From Bifidobacterium aesculapii (GTDB lineage Bacteria > Actinomycetota > Actinomycetes > Actinomycetales > Bifidobacteriaceae): a DNA stretch of 64,000 nucleotides. This document shows positions 53,149 to 61,947 of the stretch, piece by piece (within the stretch, counting starts at the first letter, position 1; the number at the start of each line of letters is the position of its first letter). The notes under the pieces were generated by a model. It did no database searches. It was given only the letters and a program-made list of their open reading frames with translations, and was not told where the DNA came from. Where the stretch lies: assembly GCF_001417815.1 (NCBI RefSeq), contig NZ_BCFK01000035.1, positions 1 through 64,000 on the forward strand, in the 5' to 3' direction. Made by a program: the position numbers and the translations under genes.

Positions 53149-53400
53149 CGCGGCTTGGGCCTGTGCTGGTTCGGGTCGGTTGGGTTGGTTCGGTGCTGGT
53201 TAGTCTGCTGGGTTGGTGCTGGGGTGGTTCGGGGACTAGTTCGGGCTACTTGGGCTGCTGGACTGGGCTGCTGGTAACTGGTTTGGGCTTTCAGGCGGTC
53301 GGGGCGGTTCGGCTGAGCGGTTCGGATTTGTCCCGGGTGGCTCGGGCTACTTGGGCTGCTGCTGAGCTGGCTTCAAACGCGTCTGATTCTTACCCTGCCA
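53149..53400. other. G/T-rich low-complexity spacer after urtE
   Basis: The plus strand is a patchwork of GGTTGGTT, GGTGCTGG, TTCGGG and GGGCTGCTGG words, strongly G+T biased, with a 20-base direct repeat TCGGGCTACTTGGGCTGCTG at 53241-53260 and 53342-53361. Runs of G pairs and triplets could form quadruplexes. A long frame is open but has no ribosome site and reads as low complexity. I see no gene. Confidence 0.6.
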
Positions 53401-53410
53401 CCTGTCAAGC

Positions 53411-53684
53411 GCGTCGTTTCCGTCCCGGATGCGTCGTTGTTGTCCCAAGCGCGTTGCTTCCGTCCCCCGCTTGGGACGAGAGCGACGCTGGTGGGACTTG
53501 GCCTCTCCGATGACCCTTTATTCCACCTGATTTCGCGTTGCTTCCGTCCCAAAGGCGTCTGCTCTGTCCCGACTGCGTCGTTTCCGCCCCACGGTTGGGA
53601 CGAAAGCAACGCTGACGGGCCTCTCAGCGTCGCTTCCATCCCAAGCTTGGAACGAAAACGACGCGTTTGGGACGAAAGCGATGC
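53411..53684. repeat. 20-bp-period repeat array with units in both orientations
   Basis: The 16-base core GCGTCGTTTCCGTCCC, with one to five changes, occurs at 53411, 53431, 53451, 53535, 53555, 53575 and 53627. Its complement GGGACGAAAGCGACGC occurs at 53473, 53597, 53649 and 53669. Within runs the spacing is exactly 20 bases. Forward groups of three are followed by an inverted unit, twice. The minus strand is open through part of it, but repeats not divisible by three argue against coding use. Confidence 0.85.
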
Positions 53685-53758
53685 AATCGACGAAGACGAC
53701 GCTTCTGGCATACAAAACCATCGAGGCTGGGGTATCGGCGCCAGCTGTGTCGAAGGCT

Positions 53759-54943
53759 CTACTGTTCCGATCTGCCTTTGATGTTTTCGCGCATCTGAAG
53801 GTAGGCGCCGTGTTCGCGAAGATAGTCGCGCATGAAGGGGAGTCTGAAGTCAACGTACCCGTATGAGGATTGGTAGATGAGATCCTCGTTGATGAGTTGG
53901 GTCCGGTACACATTGGCATAGCCTGGATCTCGCTTCAGGCGCTTGGCGATTTCCGCGGTCGACGATGGGCCATCATCCTGTGCCATGGCCAACAGATAGT
54001 CGCACTTCATCGGGGACGGTTTGTTGAAAACAGGGCCATGCACCATATCTCCGAGCTTGAGCTCCGCCTGGGCCACGCCTTTGTCCGCAGCTGCTCGGGT
54101 GATTTCCTTGTCATCGGCGAGCGGGCCGACCTCGGACGCATGCCACGCCCAGTAGCCGACCAGCTGAATCATGAAAGGATATCCGTTGGTGGCTTGGGTA
54201 AGCCTGTCCAGTACGTCATCGGACGCATGCTTGCCGTTGGTCGTTATCGTGACCGCGAAAGCATGACGCACCTCATCCAGATCCACATCTTCCAAATGCT
54301 TGCGTTCCGCCCTGCGAAGGAACGTCAGGACATCATCGTCGATGACGTTCTCCACCAAGGTCGGAAGGCCTGCGAACACGAACGCGATGTTGCGCTTCTC
54401 TCGGATGAGGTGCTGGATCGTCGTCGCCAAGGCTCGGATTTCTTCGATGCTCGATGGCTGAACCTCGTCAAGCGTGATGAGTATGCCGAGCCCGTTCTTC
54501 TCCAGTTGGTCGAGCTTGCGGGTCATCGCCTTGCGGAAATCAAGGGATTGCTCGGTGGGTGTGAATTGGATGGAACCTAGGCTTAGCGACGCATCCACGG
54601 ATGTCCCGGGAATAGCGAGTGAGCCTGAGGGCATCGTCCACGAGGTGATGTGGGTTTTGCCGTCGCGGGTTTTGTCATTGTCTTGTAAGGCGTCGATGAG
54701 GCGGGAAATGAATCCGTGGTTGGCGGTTTCGTCGATGACGAGCCAACCGCGTTCTCTGGCGACGTCGCCCAGAGCGTTCAACATGACGGTTTTGCCTACT
54801 CCTCGTGCGCCGGTGACGTACATCAGTCGCCCGGGGGCTCCGACGCCGTCGTCCAAAGCGCATGAGAAATCCTCGATGTCCGCTTTGCGGCCGACCAATA
54901 CCGGCGGTGTCATTCCGGCGGTTGGTTTGAATGGATTGCGCAT
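53759..54943 (-). CDS. P-loop ATPase (archaeal-type/ORC-like AAA)
   Basis: A 394-residue ATPase. It begins MRNPFKPTAGMTPPVLVGRK, has YVTGARGVGKTVMLNALGD (Walker A), GILITLDEVQPSSIEEIRAL (Walker B), an arginine-rich sensor region FLRRAERKHLEDV, ATNGYPFMIQLVGYWAW, and a C-terminal winged-helix-like part. It resembles stand-alone AAA ATPases often found near mobile or repeat DNA. GGAGGATTCATC precedes the ATG at 54943. The frame remains open over 600 codons upstream across the MFS gene, but that is antisense chance. The function is unknown. Confidence 0.85.
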   Translation of the reverse strand: MRNPFKPTAGMTPPVLVGRKADIEDFSCALDDGVGAPGRLMYVTGARGVGKTVMLNALGDVARERGWLVIDETANHGFISRLIDALQDNDKTRDGKTHITSWTMPSGSLAIPGTSVDASLSLGSIQFTPTEQSLDFRKAMTRKLDQLEKNGLGILITLDEVQPSSIEEIRALATTIQHLIREKRNIAFVFAGLPTLVENVIDDDVLTFLRRAERKHLEDVDLDEVRHAFAVTITTNGKHASDDVLDRLTQATNGYPFMIQLVGYWAWHASEVGPLADDKEITRAAADKGVAQAELKLGDMVHGPVFNKPSPMKCDYLLAMAQDDGPSSTAEIAKRLKRDPGYANVYRTQLINEDLIYQSSYGYVDFRLPFMRDYLREHGAYLQMRENIKGRSEQ

Positions 54944-55014
54944 GATGAATCCTCCGTATCGCAGAGGGAGAGGCTTATCCGCAATCTCCCCATCGGACAC
55001 CATAATAGCGAACT

Positions 55015-55041
55015 TATAAAAGATATAAAAGATATAAAAGA
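55015..55041. repeat. Three perfect tandem copies of TATAAAAGA
   Basis: Nine-base units at 55015, 55024 and 55033 in an otherwise GC-rich region, 72 bases before the start of the minus-strand ATPase and about 240 before the MFS gene. It could be an operator, a binding iteron or a promoter spacer tract. The rest of the gap 54944-55279 holds the two ribosome sites and no other feature that I see. Confidence 0.8.
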
Positions 55042-55279
55042 CGTTTATACGTTTCGGTCGGGTGTATTCGGTTATCATCATCCTGATTCGTCTTTCCGGG
55101 AACGACGAGCTTGAATTCGCCATACCGCATCTGGGCGGGTGTCCGTGACTCGTGAGTGTCCATCGCGCGCGGCCGCCTGTCACGCGACGGGGAGCAGGGG
55201 GAGTAGTCTTGCCGGGGCGCGGCCTTGCCGCACCGACAACTTCGACAATCCGACCACTTCCGATTCGAGGGAATCCTCC

Positions 55280-56449
55280 ATGAAGAAAAGCCTGCTCGCC
55301 GTCGCCGCCGGCGCGTTCGTGCTCGGCGCCGCGGAATTCGTGATGATGGGCATCCTGCCCCAAGCCGCCGCAGCCACACACGTATCCATCCCGACCGCCG
55401 GCCATTTCATCTCCGCATACGCGATTGGCGTATGCTTCGGCGTGACCATGCTCGTCTTCGGGCGCAAAGCCAGTCCGAAACATCTCGTGATCCTGTTCAT
55501 GGCGCTCGCCTTCGTCGGCAACGCGCTCAGCGCCGTCGCACCAAGCGCAGCCGTGCTCGTCGCCGCCCGCTTCATCGCGGGACTGCCCCACGGCGCGTTC
55601 TTCGGCACCGGCACGGTCATCGCGAAGGCGCTCGCCGACAAAGGCAAGGAAGGCAAGGCGGTGTCCGTCATGGTGACCGGACAGACGCTCGCCAACATGT
55701 TCGGCGTGCCGGCCGGCACGCTCATGGCCGAATACCTGAACTGGCGTCTCGCCTTCGTGATCCTCGCCATCGGCGCGGCGCTCACCATCGCGCTCACCTT
55801 GGCATGGATGCCTTTGATCCCGGCCGTTCCCGACGCCGGCCTCGCGGGGCAGTTCCGCTTCCTCGCCAAGCCCGGACCGTGGCTCGTGCTCGGCGCGGTG
55901 TTCGTCGGCAACTCCGGCGTGTTCTGCTGGTGGAGCTACGTCTCTCCCTGGCTGCAGAAAACCGGCGGATACGATTCGCAGTTCGTGCCGCTGCTCATGA
56001 TGCTCGCCGGATTCGGCATGGTGGTCGGCGGCCTCGCGGGCGGGCGCATGGCCGACCGGTGGCTGCACGCCGCCACCGCCGCGCTCGGCCAGTTCATCTC
56101 CGCGATGGGCCTGCTCATGGTGTTCCTCATGCCGGGCAACCTCGCGACCTGCGCGCTGCTCACCTTCTGGATCGCGTTCGGCCTGTTCTTCATCAACGGC
56201 CCGCAGATGCTGCTCATGGCCGACGCCGGCAAGGGCGGCGGGGAACTCATCGGCGGCGCCGGCGTGCAGATCGCCTTCAACGGCGGCAACGCGGTCGGCT
56301 CGCTGGTCGGCGGCGCCGCATTGAACGCCGCCGGCATGGACTACCACATCACCGGTCTCGCCGGACTGCCGTTCACGCTGGCCGCGGTCGCGCTGCTCGC
56401 CGCGTTCGCGCTCATCTACGAGCGCAAACGCACGCGTGTCACCTTGTGA
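55280..56449 (+). CDS. MFS exporter, DHA1 family
   Basis: A 389-residue, 12-helix drug/sugar-efflux-type transporter. FVLGAAEFVMMGILPQAAAA is the DHA1 entry motif. RFIAGLPHGAFFGTGTVIAK and VSVMVTGQTLANMFGVPAGT in the first half and GGLAGGRMADRW in the second are the usual signature positions of the AraJ/chloramphenicol-efflux group. GAGGGAATCCTCC precedes the ATG; an upstream in-frame extension lacks a ribosome site. The compound exported is unknown. Confidence 0.9.
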   Translation: MKKSLLAVAAGAFVLGAAEFVMMGILPQAAAATHVSIPTAGHFISAYAIGVCFGVTMLVFGRKASPKHLVILFMALAFVGNALSAVAPSAAVLVAARFIAGLPHGAFFGTGTVIAKALADKGKEGKAVSVMVTGQTLANMFGVPAGTLMAEYLNWRLAFVILAIGAALTIALTLAWMPLIPAVPDAGLAGQFRFLAKPGPWLVLGAVFVGNSGVFCWWSYVSPWLQKTGGYDSQFVPLLMMLAGFGMVVGGLAGGRMADRWLHAATAALGQFISAMGLLMVFLMPGNLATCALLTFWIAFGLFFINGPQMLLMADAGKGGGELIGGAGVQIAFNGGNAVGSLVGGAALNAAGMDYHITGLAGLPFTLAAVALLAAFALIYERKRTRVTL

Positions 56450-56823
56450 GTGCGTCGCCCGGTTCCTGTGCGCGCCGCCTTTCCGTCCGTCGCTTCCCGC
56501 CTCCGCCAAGATCGGGTCGGCCTCTGTCGGCGTTCTGCACAGACGTATGGAGCCATCGATTCGTGTTATGACGACATGCAACCGTTTCTTCTTGGACAAA
56601 TCCGCGTTTCGGGCGTTTACTGGAGCGCAACGCATGACGGGAAGGGGATGCGAATCCCGCGCATGCGTAGCGAGAGGGGGGATTCCCATCATGCTCCGGC
56701 TTGAGGGGAACCGACTTATCCGGGAACAGACAGAGGAAGAAGGGAAGCGGCGGCGCGACCACGTCATCGCCCGTATTCGTCATGTGCGGGGCGGTACGTG
56801 GCTTGCGTTGCCGCGCATCGATT
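56450..56823. other. Gap before the M28 peptidase with a strong but out-of-frame ribosome site
   Basis: GAGAGGGGGGATTCCCATC followed by ATG at 56691 is the best start signal here, but its frame (MLRLEGNRLIREQTEEEGKR and on) is shifted by one base relative to the peptidase frame. A frameshift, a leader peptide or a different true peptidase start are possible. No other gene is seen between 56450 and 56690. Confidence 0.5.
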
Positions 56824-59091
56824 ATGGCACCAACGCAACACGCAGGGGCGTCGCACGGAACGACGCGCGGGACGCGTCCCGCATGGGACGACCAGAACAA
56901 CGGGAACGGCACGGCAGCGACGTCACGTCGCCCGGCGGCGGGACGCAGGCTCGCCGCGATGGCGACGGCCGTCGCCGTGTCTCTGGGCATGGCGGCGTCG
57001 TTCGCCACCGCCGCCTACGCCGGCGAGACGGCGGACGACGCGGCTGTGGCCGCACGGACGTCCGCCGCATTCGACACGAACGAGCGGACCGTCGTCGACG
57101 GTATCGACGACGACTACATCCTCAAGAACGTGCGATACGTGCACGACAACATCGGCCCGCGCGTTGCCGGCACACCGGCGGACGAGGCCAGTGCCGACTA
57201 CTTCGCGAACGATTTCAAGGAACTCGGCTACGGGCCGTTCACGAAGGCCACTGCGGCCGACGGCACCGCCGACTACTTCGACACGTTCGCCAACGAACGC
57301 GTCAACCGCCGTATCGGCGCCTCCGTCACCATCGACGGACGCGACTACACCGCGCTCGCGCCCGGCTGGGCCGACGACAGCGTCTACAAGGGGTACGAGA
57401 CTCCTACCATCACCGGAGACACCGTCTACTTCGCGAACGTTGACGACGCCGTCGCCGCGGACGCCTCCGCCCTCAACGGGCGCATCGTCCTGACCAACCG
57501 CAAGGGCTACGATCAATGGAAGAACGGCGGCACCGACTACGCGGACGCGGCACGCGCGTTGCAGGCCAAAGGCGCGAAGGCCGTCGTGTTCTTCCACAAC
57601 AAGTACACGGTCAACGAGGACGGCGGCACCTCCGCCGAACACCCGTTCCCCGCACCCACCGAAGGCACGGACATCACCATCCCCGTCGTGCTCGCCTCCT
57701 ACCTTGACGGCAGGCAGATCGTGAAGAAACTCACCGGGGCCGACGGCAAGGTCGGCGGCGCATCCGCCACCGTCGTCAACCGCCGCAACACGCACACGAG
57801 CAACATCCTCGCCGTCAAGGAAGCCGCGCATCCGAGCGACAAATACGTGATCGTCGGCGCGCACCGCGACAGCGTATTCGGCGCGGAAGGCGCCAACGAC
57901 AACCTGTCCGGCAGCGTGAACGTGCTCGCCATCGCCAAAGCGCTCAAGAACGTGCCCACCAACGTGAACGTGGTATTCGCGCTCTGGGCCGCCGAAGAGG
58001 ACGGGCTCATCGGATCCGCCCACTTCTACAGCAGCTTCCTCTACCCTGAGGATTGGGGCAAGCAGCACGTGATCGCCTACTACAACATGGACATGGCCGC
58101 TACCTCGCAGACGCGCAACAGCGTACTGACCATCCACACGCCCTACCGCGACGCCGACGGCAACCCGCAGCAGAGCGTCGCCGGCGACGTGGCCGAGCGC
58201 CAGGCCGAACGCTACTGGGACTACACCGACGGCAAGTACGCGAAGTGGTGGACCAAGGGGCCGGACGACACCGTCGACCTCCAATTCTTCGGTAACTGCT
58301 CCGACCATGCCACCATTACCGGTGCGACCGGTGCGAACGGCACGCCCAAACTCGGATTCGGCGAAGGCATTCCCAGCGTGTACATCTTCTGGGGCGACCG
58401 CATCGGCGACGGGCGCAACGACGTCACCGAACAGAACTACCACGTGGTCGGCGACATCTACGAGTGGCCGTCGGACGAGGACCAATTCACCGTCGTCAGT
58501 GATGACCACCCGTTCACCGGCAACTACAGCATCGAACGCGCCACGATCCTCGCCAGCGTATTCGCGCTGGCCGTGTACGACACGGCGGCCGCGCCTGTGC
58601 AAGGCATCGAGGACGGCGGCAGCTACAAGGGCGACGTCACGTTCAACGTCTCCTACAACTACCGTGCCGACGTGAAGGTCGACGGCAAACCGGTCACCGT
58701 GGGCGCGGACGGTGCGGTCACCATTCCCGCCGATGATGCGGACCACACGGTGAGCGTCACCGACGCGTTCGGCGAATCCGTCTCATACGGCGTGCACGTC
58801 GCCAAGGGCGATGGTTCCGGGAACGGGAACGGTTCCGGGAACGGGGCCGGGGCTGGCAACGGCAGCAATGGCGGAAACGCCGCGAACGGCAATGGGAACG
58901 GTGCTGGCGCTGGGACCGGGGCGAATGGTAACGGGAACGGTGCGAGCGACAATGCGGATGGTCATCACGCGTTGTCGGCCACCGGTTCCGACGTCACCAT
59001 GGTGTTCGCCGTCGCGGTGACCCTGCTGCTGGCCGCAGGCGGACTGTTGACGGTCGGCGGGCGCGGAGGCGTGCGTCGCGAACGCAGATAA
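56824..59091 (+). CDS. Secreted, cell-wall-linked M28-family metallopeptidase
   Basis: About 755 residues. An Arg-rich n-region and hydrophobic core (RRLAAMATAVAVSLGMAAS then ATAAYAGE) form the signal peptide. A PA-type domain follows, then the M28 zinc site: IVGAHRDSVFGAEGANDNLS (His-x-Asp ... Asp) and WAAEEDGLIGSAHF (Glu-Glu). A Gly/Asn-rich linker at about residues 665-720 separates the enzyme from a C-terminal membrane helix (MVFAVAVTLLLAAGGLL) and RRERR, so the enzyme is held at the surface. It probably releases amino acids from peptides. The start is uncertain: no good ribosome site precedes this ATG, and TTG at 56701 is possible. Confidence 0.85.
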   Translation: MAPTQHAGASHGTTRGTRPAWDDQNNGNGTAATSRRPAAGRRLAAMATAVAVSLGMAASFATAAYAGETADDAAVAARTSAAFDTNERTVVDGIDDDYILKNVRYVHDNIGPRVAGTPADEASADYFANDFKELGYGPFTKATAADGTADYFDTFANERVNRRIGASVTIDGRDYTALAPGWADDSVYKGYETPTITGDTVYFANVDDAVAADASALNGRIVLTNRKGYDQWKNGGTDYADAARALQAKGAKAVVFFHNKYTVNEDGGTSAEHPFPAPTEGTDITIPVVLASYLDGRQIVKKLTGADGKVGGASATVVNRRNTHTSNILAVKEAAHPSDKYVIVGAHRDSVFGAEGANDNLSGSVNVLAIAKALKNVPTNVNVVFALWAAEEDGLIGSAHFYSSFLYPEDWGKQHVIAYYNMDMAATSQTRNSVLTIHTPYRDADGNPQQSVAGDVAERQAERYWDYTDGKYAKWWTKGPDDTVDLQFFGNCSDHATITGATGANGTPKLGFGEGIPSVYIFWGDRIGDGRNDVTEQNYHVVGDIYEWPSDEDQFTVVSDDHPFTGNYSIERATILASVFALAVYDTAAAPVQGIEDGGSYKGDVTFNVSYNYRADVKVDGKPVTVGADGAVTIPADDADHTVSVTDAFGESVSYGVHVAKGDGSGNGNGSGNGAGAGNGSNGGNAANGNGNGAGAGTGANGNGNGASDNADGHHALSATGSDVTMVFAVAVTLLLAAGGLLTVGGRGGVRRERR

Positions 59092-59139
59092 CATGGCCGC
59101 AAAGACGGTTCGGGACATTATAGTCTGAACCCGATATGT

Positions 59140-59173
59140 ATGTGGGGAGTCTTGGAATTCCAGGACTCCCCAC
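59140..59173 (+). terminator. Terminator after the M28 peptidase
   Basis: TGTGGGGAGTC and GACTCCCCACA pair perfectly; the 12 bases between them include the palindrome GGAATTCC, extending the stem. TTGCGTTT follows. It lies about 50 bases after the stop. Confidence 0.85.
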
Positions 59174-59276
59174 ATTGCGTTTATGCTGGCAGTAGTACAG
59201 GATTTTGCATTCCGGCCTGTGAGTGGCTCGGTGGTTGTATACGCTGTGTAGTCACAGTTGGGTGAGCGGATAGCGC

Positions 59277-59396
59277 ATGATTATCATCAAAGATAACCTG
59301 ATTCGTTCCGTCGGATATGGCAGGCTCGGCTTTGGCGTGCCCATCAGAACGAGTGTCTACGGCAGTAGCGAGATTCTGTGTTATGTAATTGACTGA
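59277..59396 (+). CDS. Small hypothetical protein, uncertain
   Basis: A 39-residue frame, MIIIKDNLIRSVGYGRLGFG then VPIRTSVYGSSEILCYVID, with GAGCGGAT nine bases upstream of ATG. Its composition looks like real protein rather than GC-rich noise. It ends two bases before the convergent KAP gene, inside a palindrome (TGACTGACT/AGTCAGTTA) that overlaps both stop codons. I do not recognise it; it may be a gene fragment left by the insertion of the KAP gene. Confidence 0.35.
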   Translation: MIIIKDNLIRSVGYGRLGFGVPIRTSVYGSSEILCYVID

Positions 59397-59398
59397 CT

Positions 59399-61789
59399 CT
59401 AGTCAGTTACACCGGGCTCCCGTGCAATCGATTCGGATTGCCATCTATTTGATATATCTATAAGTTTATTCAATGTATAATCATCCATTTTGGTTTTAAT
59501 TGCGTTGTCGATGATTGTTTTTATGTCGAAGGCGTTTAGGGTTTCTTTATTGGTGGACTCTAAAGTATGCAATAGGTCTGACGGTGGTACCAGAGAATCT
59601 GGATCATTGATAGTGGAATGGCTGTAATTAAACGCATTAGACCAAACGAGGAGATTGTAATAGTCGTGATTTTCTATATGGCGTTTGATAACAGAATATG
59701 TCCGATCAAGATTGGGGGCGTTAATATCTTGCGTTGAAATGATCATTAGGTTTTTAAACAGGAATTGTAGTATTTTTAGATCAGTTGTTTCAAGGTGTAA
59801 ATTTTGGATTTCAGAAATATATGTAATGATAAGATGTTCTATTAAGATTGATTTCTGATTCAGAATAAACTTGTCTTTTTCTTCTATATTGATAGATTTG
59901 TCGCATGAAAACAGCGTCTTGTACTTTCGTGGGACATGCAGTGCAATTTGTAGTATGGATTCTAAGTACACTATGCTGATGAATGAGGTTTTTGAGATAT
60001 GGGATGGTAGTTTTTTGGCTTGATGACCTATTGATGAAGTAATGTCAAAAAGGGGTTTTAGACTATGCTTTTTTAATACCTGTGTTGCGATTTCCTTGGT
60101 GAACATTGAGGATAGGAAAGATGTGCCAATAGAATCAACCAACGTCACTATATGATTGTTGTATTGAATCATCATTTCGTCAATAATGCGGATAAGTTGC
60201 CAGTAGCTTTCTGCATTGCCGGTGCTATCTATTTCATTAATAATGTGGGTGATGAACGCTTGGAGTTGTTCTTCGTTGTGGATAGGAGATAGATAGCGGG
60301 CGGCTTTCGAGGGGAGTTGCGGGCTTAGGAGAATGTTCAGTCGTTCATCACTGCCGGACAATGGAGTGTGGCTGTTGTCCAATATGAATGAGATGTATTC
60401 GCTTTCGCGGATAAGATTGTCCGGCTGTAAGAAACGGAAATATTTATAGAAATGCTCTATATTATAAATAGTGTTACTGGCAGGTGAGGGCTCGTTCTGT
60501 CTGGTGCTTTCCGGGAATAACGTATCAATTGCATGGCGGGCGGGAGAACCTTGCGAGGCCGTGTCGGGGTATTGTTCCAGGCGTGCTCGCCTGTTGCTGC
60601 CATGGTCTACGATGTCGATAGTATCGTCTGGCTTGTAATGGCATAGTTCTGTTCCATGGTTATATATCCACTGACGCAGCTTTGGTTTGAATAGTTCCAG
60701 TGAAACCATGCATACCAAATCATCGAATTCAACATCTTCCCGAAGGGCTGCATACTCCATCTTCAACGTGTTGACAAAGCGTACGCTGTCGCGCGGGCTT
60801 TTTATGAATGGTTGTATGAAATATTGAAAACCTGCAGGTTTTCCGTTGACTGTCTTGAAATGGTATAATCCGGGCCATTTGTCATAAATATTGGATATCT
60901 CTTTATCAAGCTGTTCCCATACCTTGTCTGTGTTGAACTCGGGGATATGCAGGGAGACCTGTACCAGCTTCTTGAGATATTCTTCGCCTCGTCCATTTGC
61001 AAGCGCATCCAGAGACCGCGCTACGGCTCCCTGGTCGTACATCAGCACATATGTAACGTTGGGGAGATCACCTACCATTTTGATGGTACGGAAGATATCG
61101 CACACTTCGTTATCGGTGAGTCGGTCTATATCGTCGATGAAAACGATGACCCGTTTGCCTTTCTTCTCAAGGGTTTTCTTGAGCTTTGTGCGTACTTTCA
61201 CAAGGTTTGCTATGTCGTCGCTGCCGGGTTTGAGAATGTCGGAAAGTGCCCTGAAGCACGCGGCGAGGGCTTTGTCTCCGATTGACAGGGTTATGCCGGT
61301 TGGCGTGTTTGGAATTGTAAAGGGGGTGTTTGATTTTGTTGCAATGCTTTCCGCCCCGCCGGCTGCTATCCCCAATGCTTTGCTCGCATGTTTTCTGAAG
61401 TTATTGAAGATGCTCTTTACGCCGGTTATTACAGGCTTTATGTTCTTTGAGATGTCAAGAAACATCATCGATATCAGTTCGCCTCTTCCCGAATACAGCC
61501 ATGGGTCGAACTCCGCAATCAGACTCTTCTTGGCCTCTTCGGAATCACCGCGAGTCCGTTCTCTGAGAATCTCCTCCTTCAGCAGGTTCTTCAGTGAAGT
61601 TTTTCCGGACCCCCATTCTCCGGTGATGCCCACCACAAGGCAGTCGCTGCTCAACGGATGCAGAATCGCCTCTTTCAGTGCCTTCACGTATCCATTGCGG
61701 TCGAACGCGTCATCGCTACTCTTCGTTATCGGCGTCTCCGCCGAAAAACCATCATGCGCCGCTTGCCGTGTTTCCCCATTGCCTGACAT
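59399..61789 (-). CDS. KAP-family P-loop NTPase
   Basis: A 796-residue protein. The KAP pattern is clear: VVGITGEWGSGKTSLKNLL (Walker A near residues 57-64), IAEFDPWLYSGRGEL, a hydrophobic-amphipathic insertion at about 100-190, VIVFIDDIDRLTDNEVCDIF (Walker B) and VTYVLMYDQGAVARSL. The C-terminal 450 residues are unfamiliar, rich in Ile, Asn, Lys and Ser, and the DNA there is strikingly AT-rich beside its neighbours, with AT-ending codons. KAP NTPases are sporadic, often membrane-associated, and several occur in anti-phage islands. CGGAG upstream of ATG is a weak ribosome site. The atypical composition argues for horizontal acquisition. Confidence 0.88.
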   Translation of the reverse strand: MSGNGETRQAAHDGFSAETPITKSSDDAFDRNGYVKALKEAILHPLSSDCLVVGITGEWGSGKTSLKNLLKEEILRERTRGDSEEAKKSLIAEFDPWLYSGRGELISMMFLDISKNIKPVITGVKSIFNNFRKHASKALGIAAGGAESIATKSNTPFTIPNTPTGITLSIGDKALAACFRALSDILKPGSDDIANLVKVRTKLKKTLEKKGKRVIVFIDDIDRLTDNEVCDIFRTIKMVGDLPNVTYVLMYDQGAVARSLDALANGRGEEYLKKLVQVSLHIPEFNTDKVWEQLDKEISNIYDKWPGLYHFKTVNGKPAGFQYFIQPFIKSPRDSVRFVNTLKMEYAALREDVEFDDLVCMVSLELFKPKLRQWIYNHGTELCHYKPDDTIDIVDHGSNRRARLEQYPDTASQGSPARHAIDTLFPESTRQNEPSPASNTIYNIEHFYKYFRFLQPDNLIRESEYISFILDNSHTPLSGSDERLNILLSPQLPSKAARYLSPIHNEEQLQAFITHIINEIDSTGNAESYWQLIRIIDEMMIQYNNHIVTLVDSIGTSFLSSMFTKEIATQVLKKHSLKPLFDITSSIGHQAKKLPSHISKTSFISIVYLESILQIALHVPRKYKTLFSCDKSINIEEKDKFILNQKSILIEHLIITYISEIQNLHLETTDLKILQFLFKNLMIISTQDINAPNLDRTYSVIKRHIENHDYYNLLVWSNAFNYSHSTINDPDSLVPPSDLLHTLESTNKETLNAFDIKTIIDNAIKTKMDDYTLNKLIDISNRWQSESIAREPGVTD

Positions 61790-61947
61790 AGAGATGATTG
61801 TACTCCGCCGCGCGGCGCATGCCGTTCTGTAACTGCCAGGTAACGCCCGTGTGACGGATGACAGGTGGACAGGCTGGCGGCATAAGGGCTAACATCCCGC
61901 ATAAACCTTGCGCTTCATCAAGGTGTTATGAGGGGAAGGATCACACC

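Noticed and set aside
53411-53684. CRISPR array or protein-coding repeat gene
   Set aside because: Period 20 is too short for CRISPR and not a multiple of three; orientation is mixed and no ribosome site is found.
54944-56767. A 600-codon upstream extension of the minus-strand ATPase
   Set aside because: It runs antisense through the MFS exporter gene, has no recognisable domain, and the ATPase has a good ribosome site at 54943.
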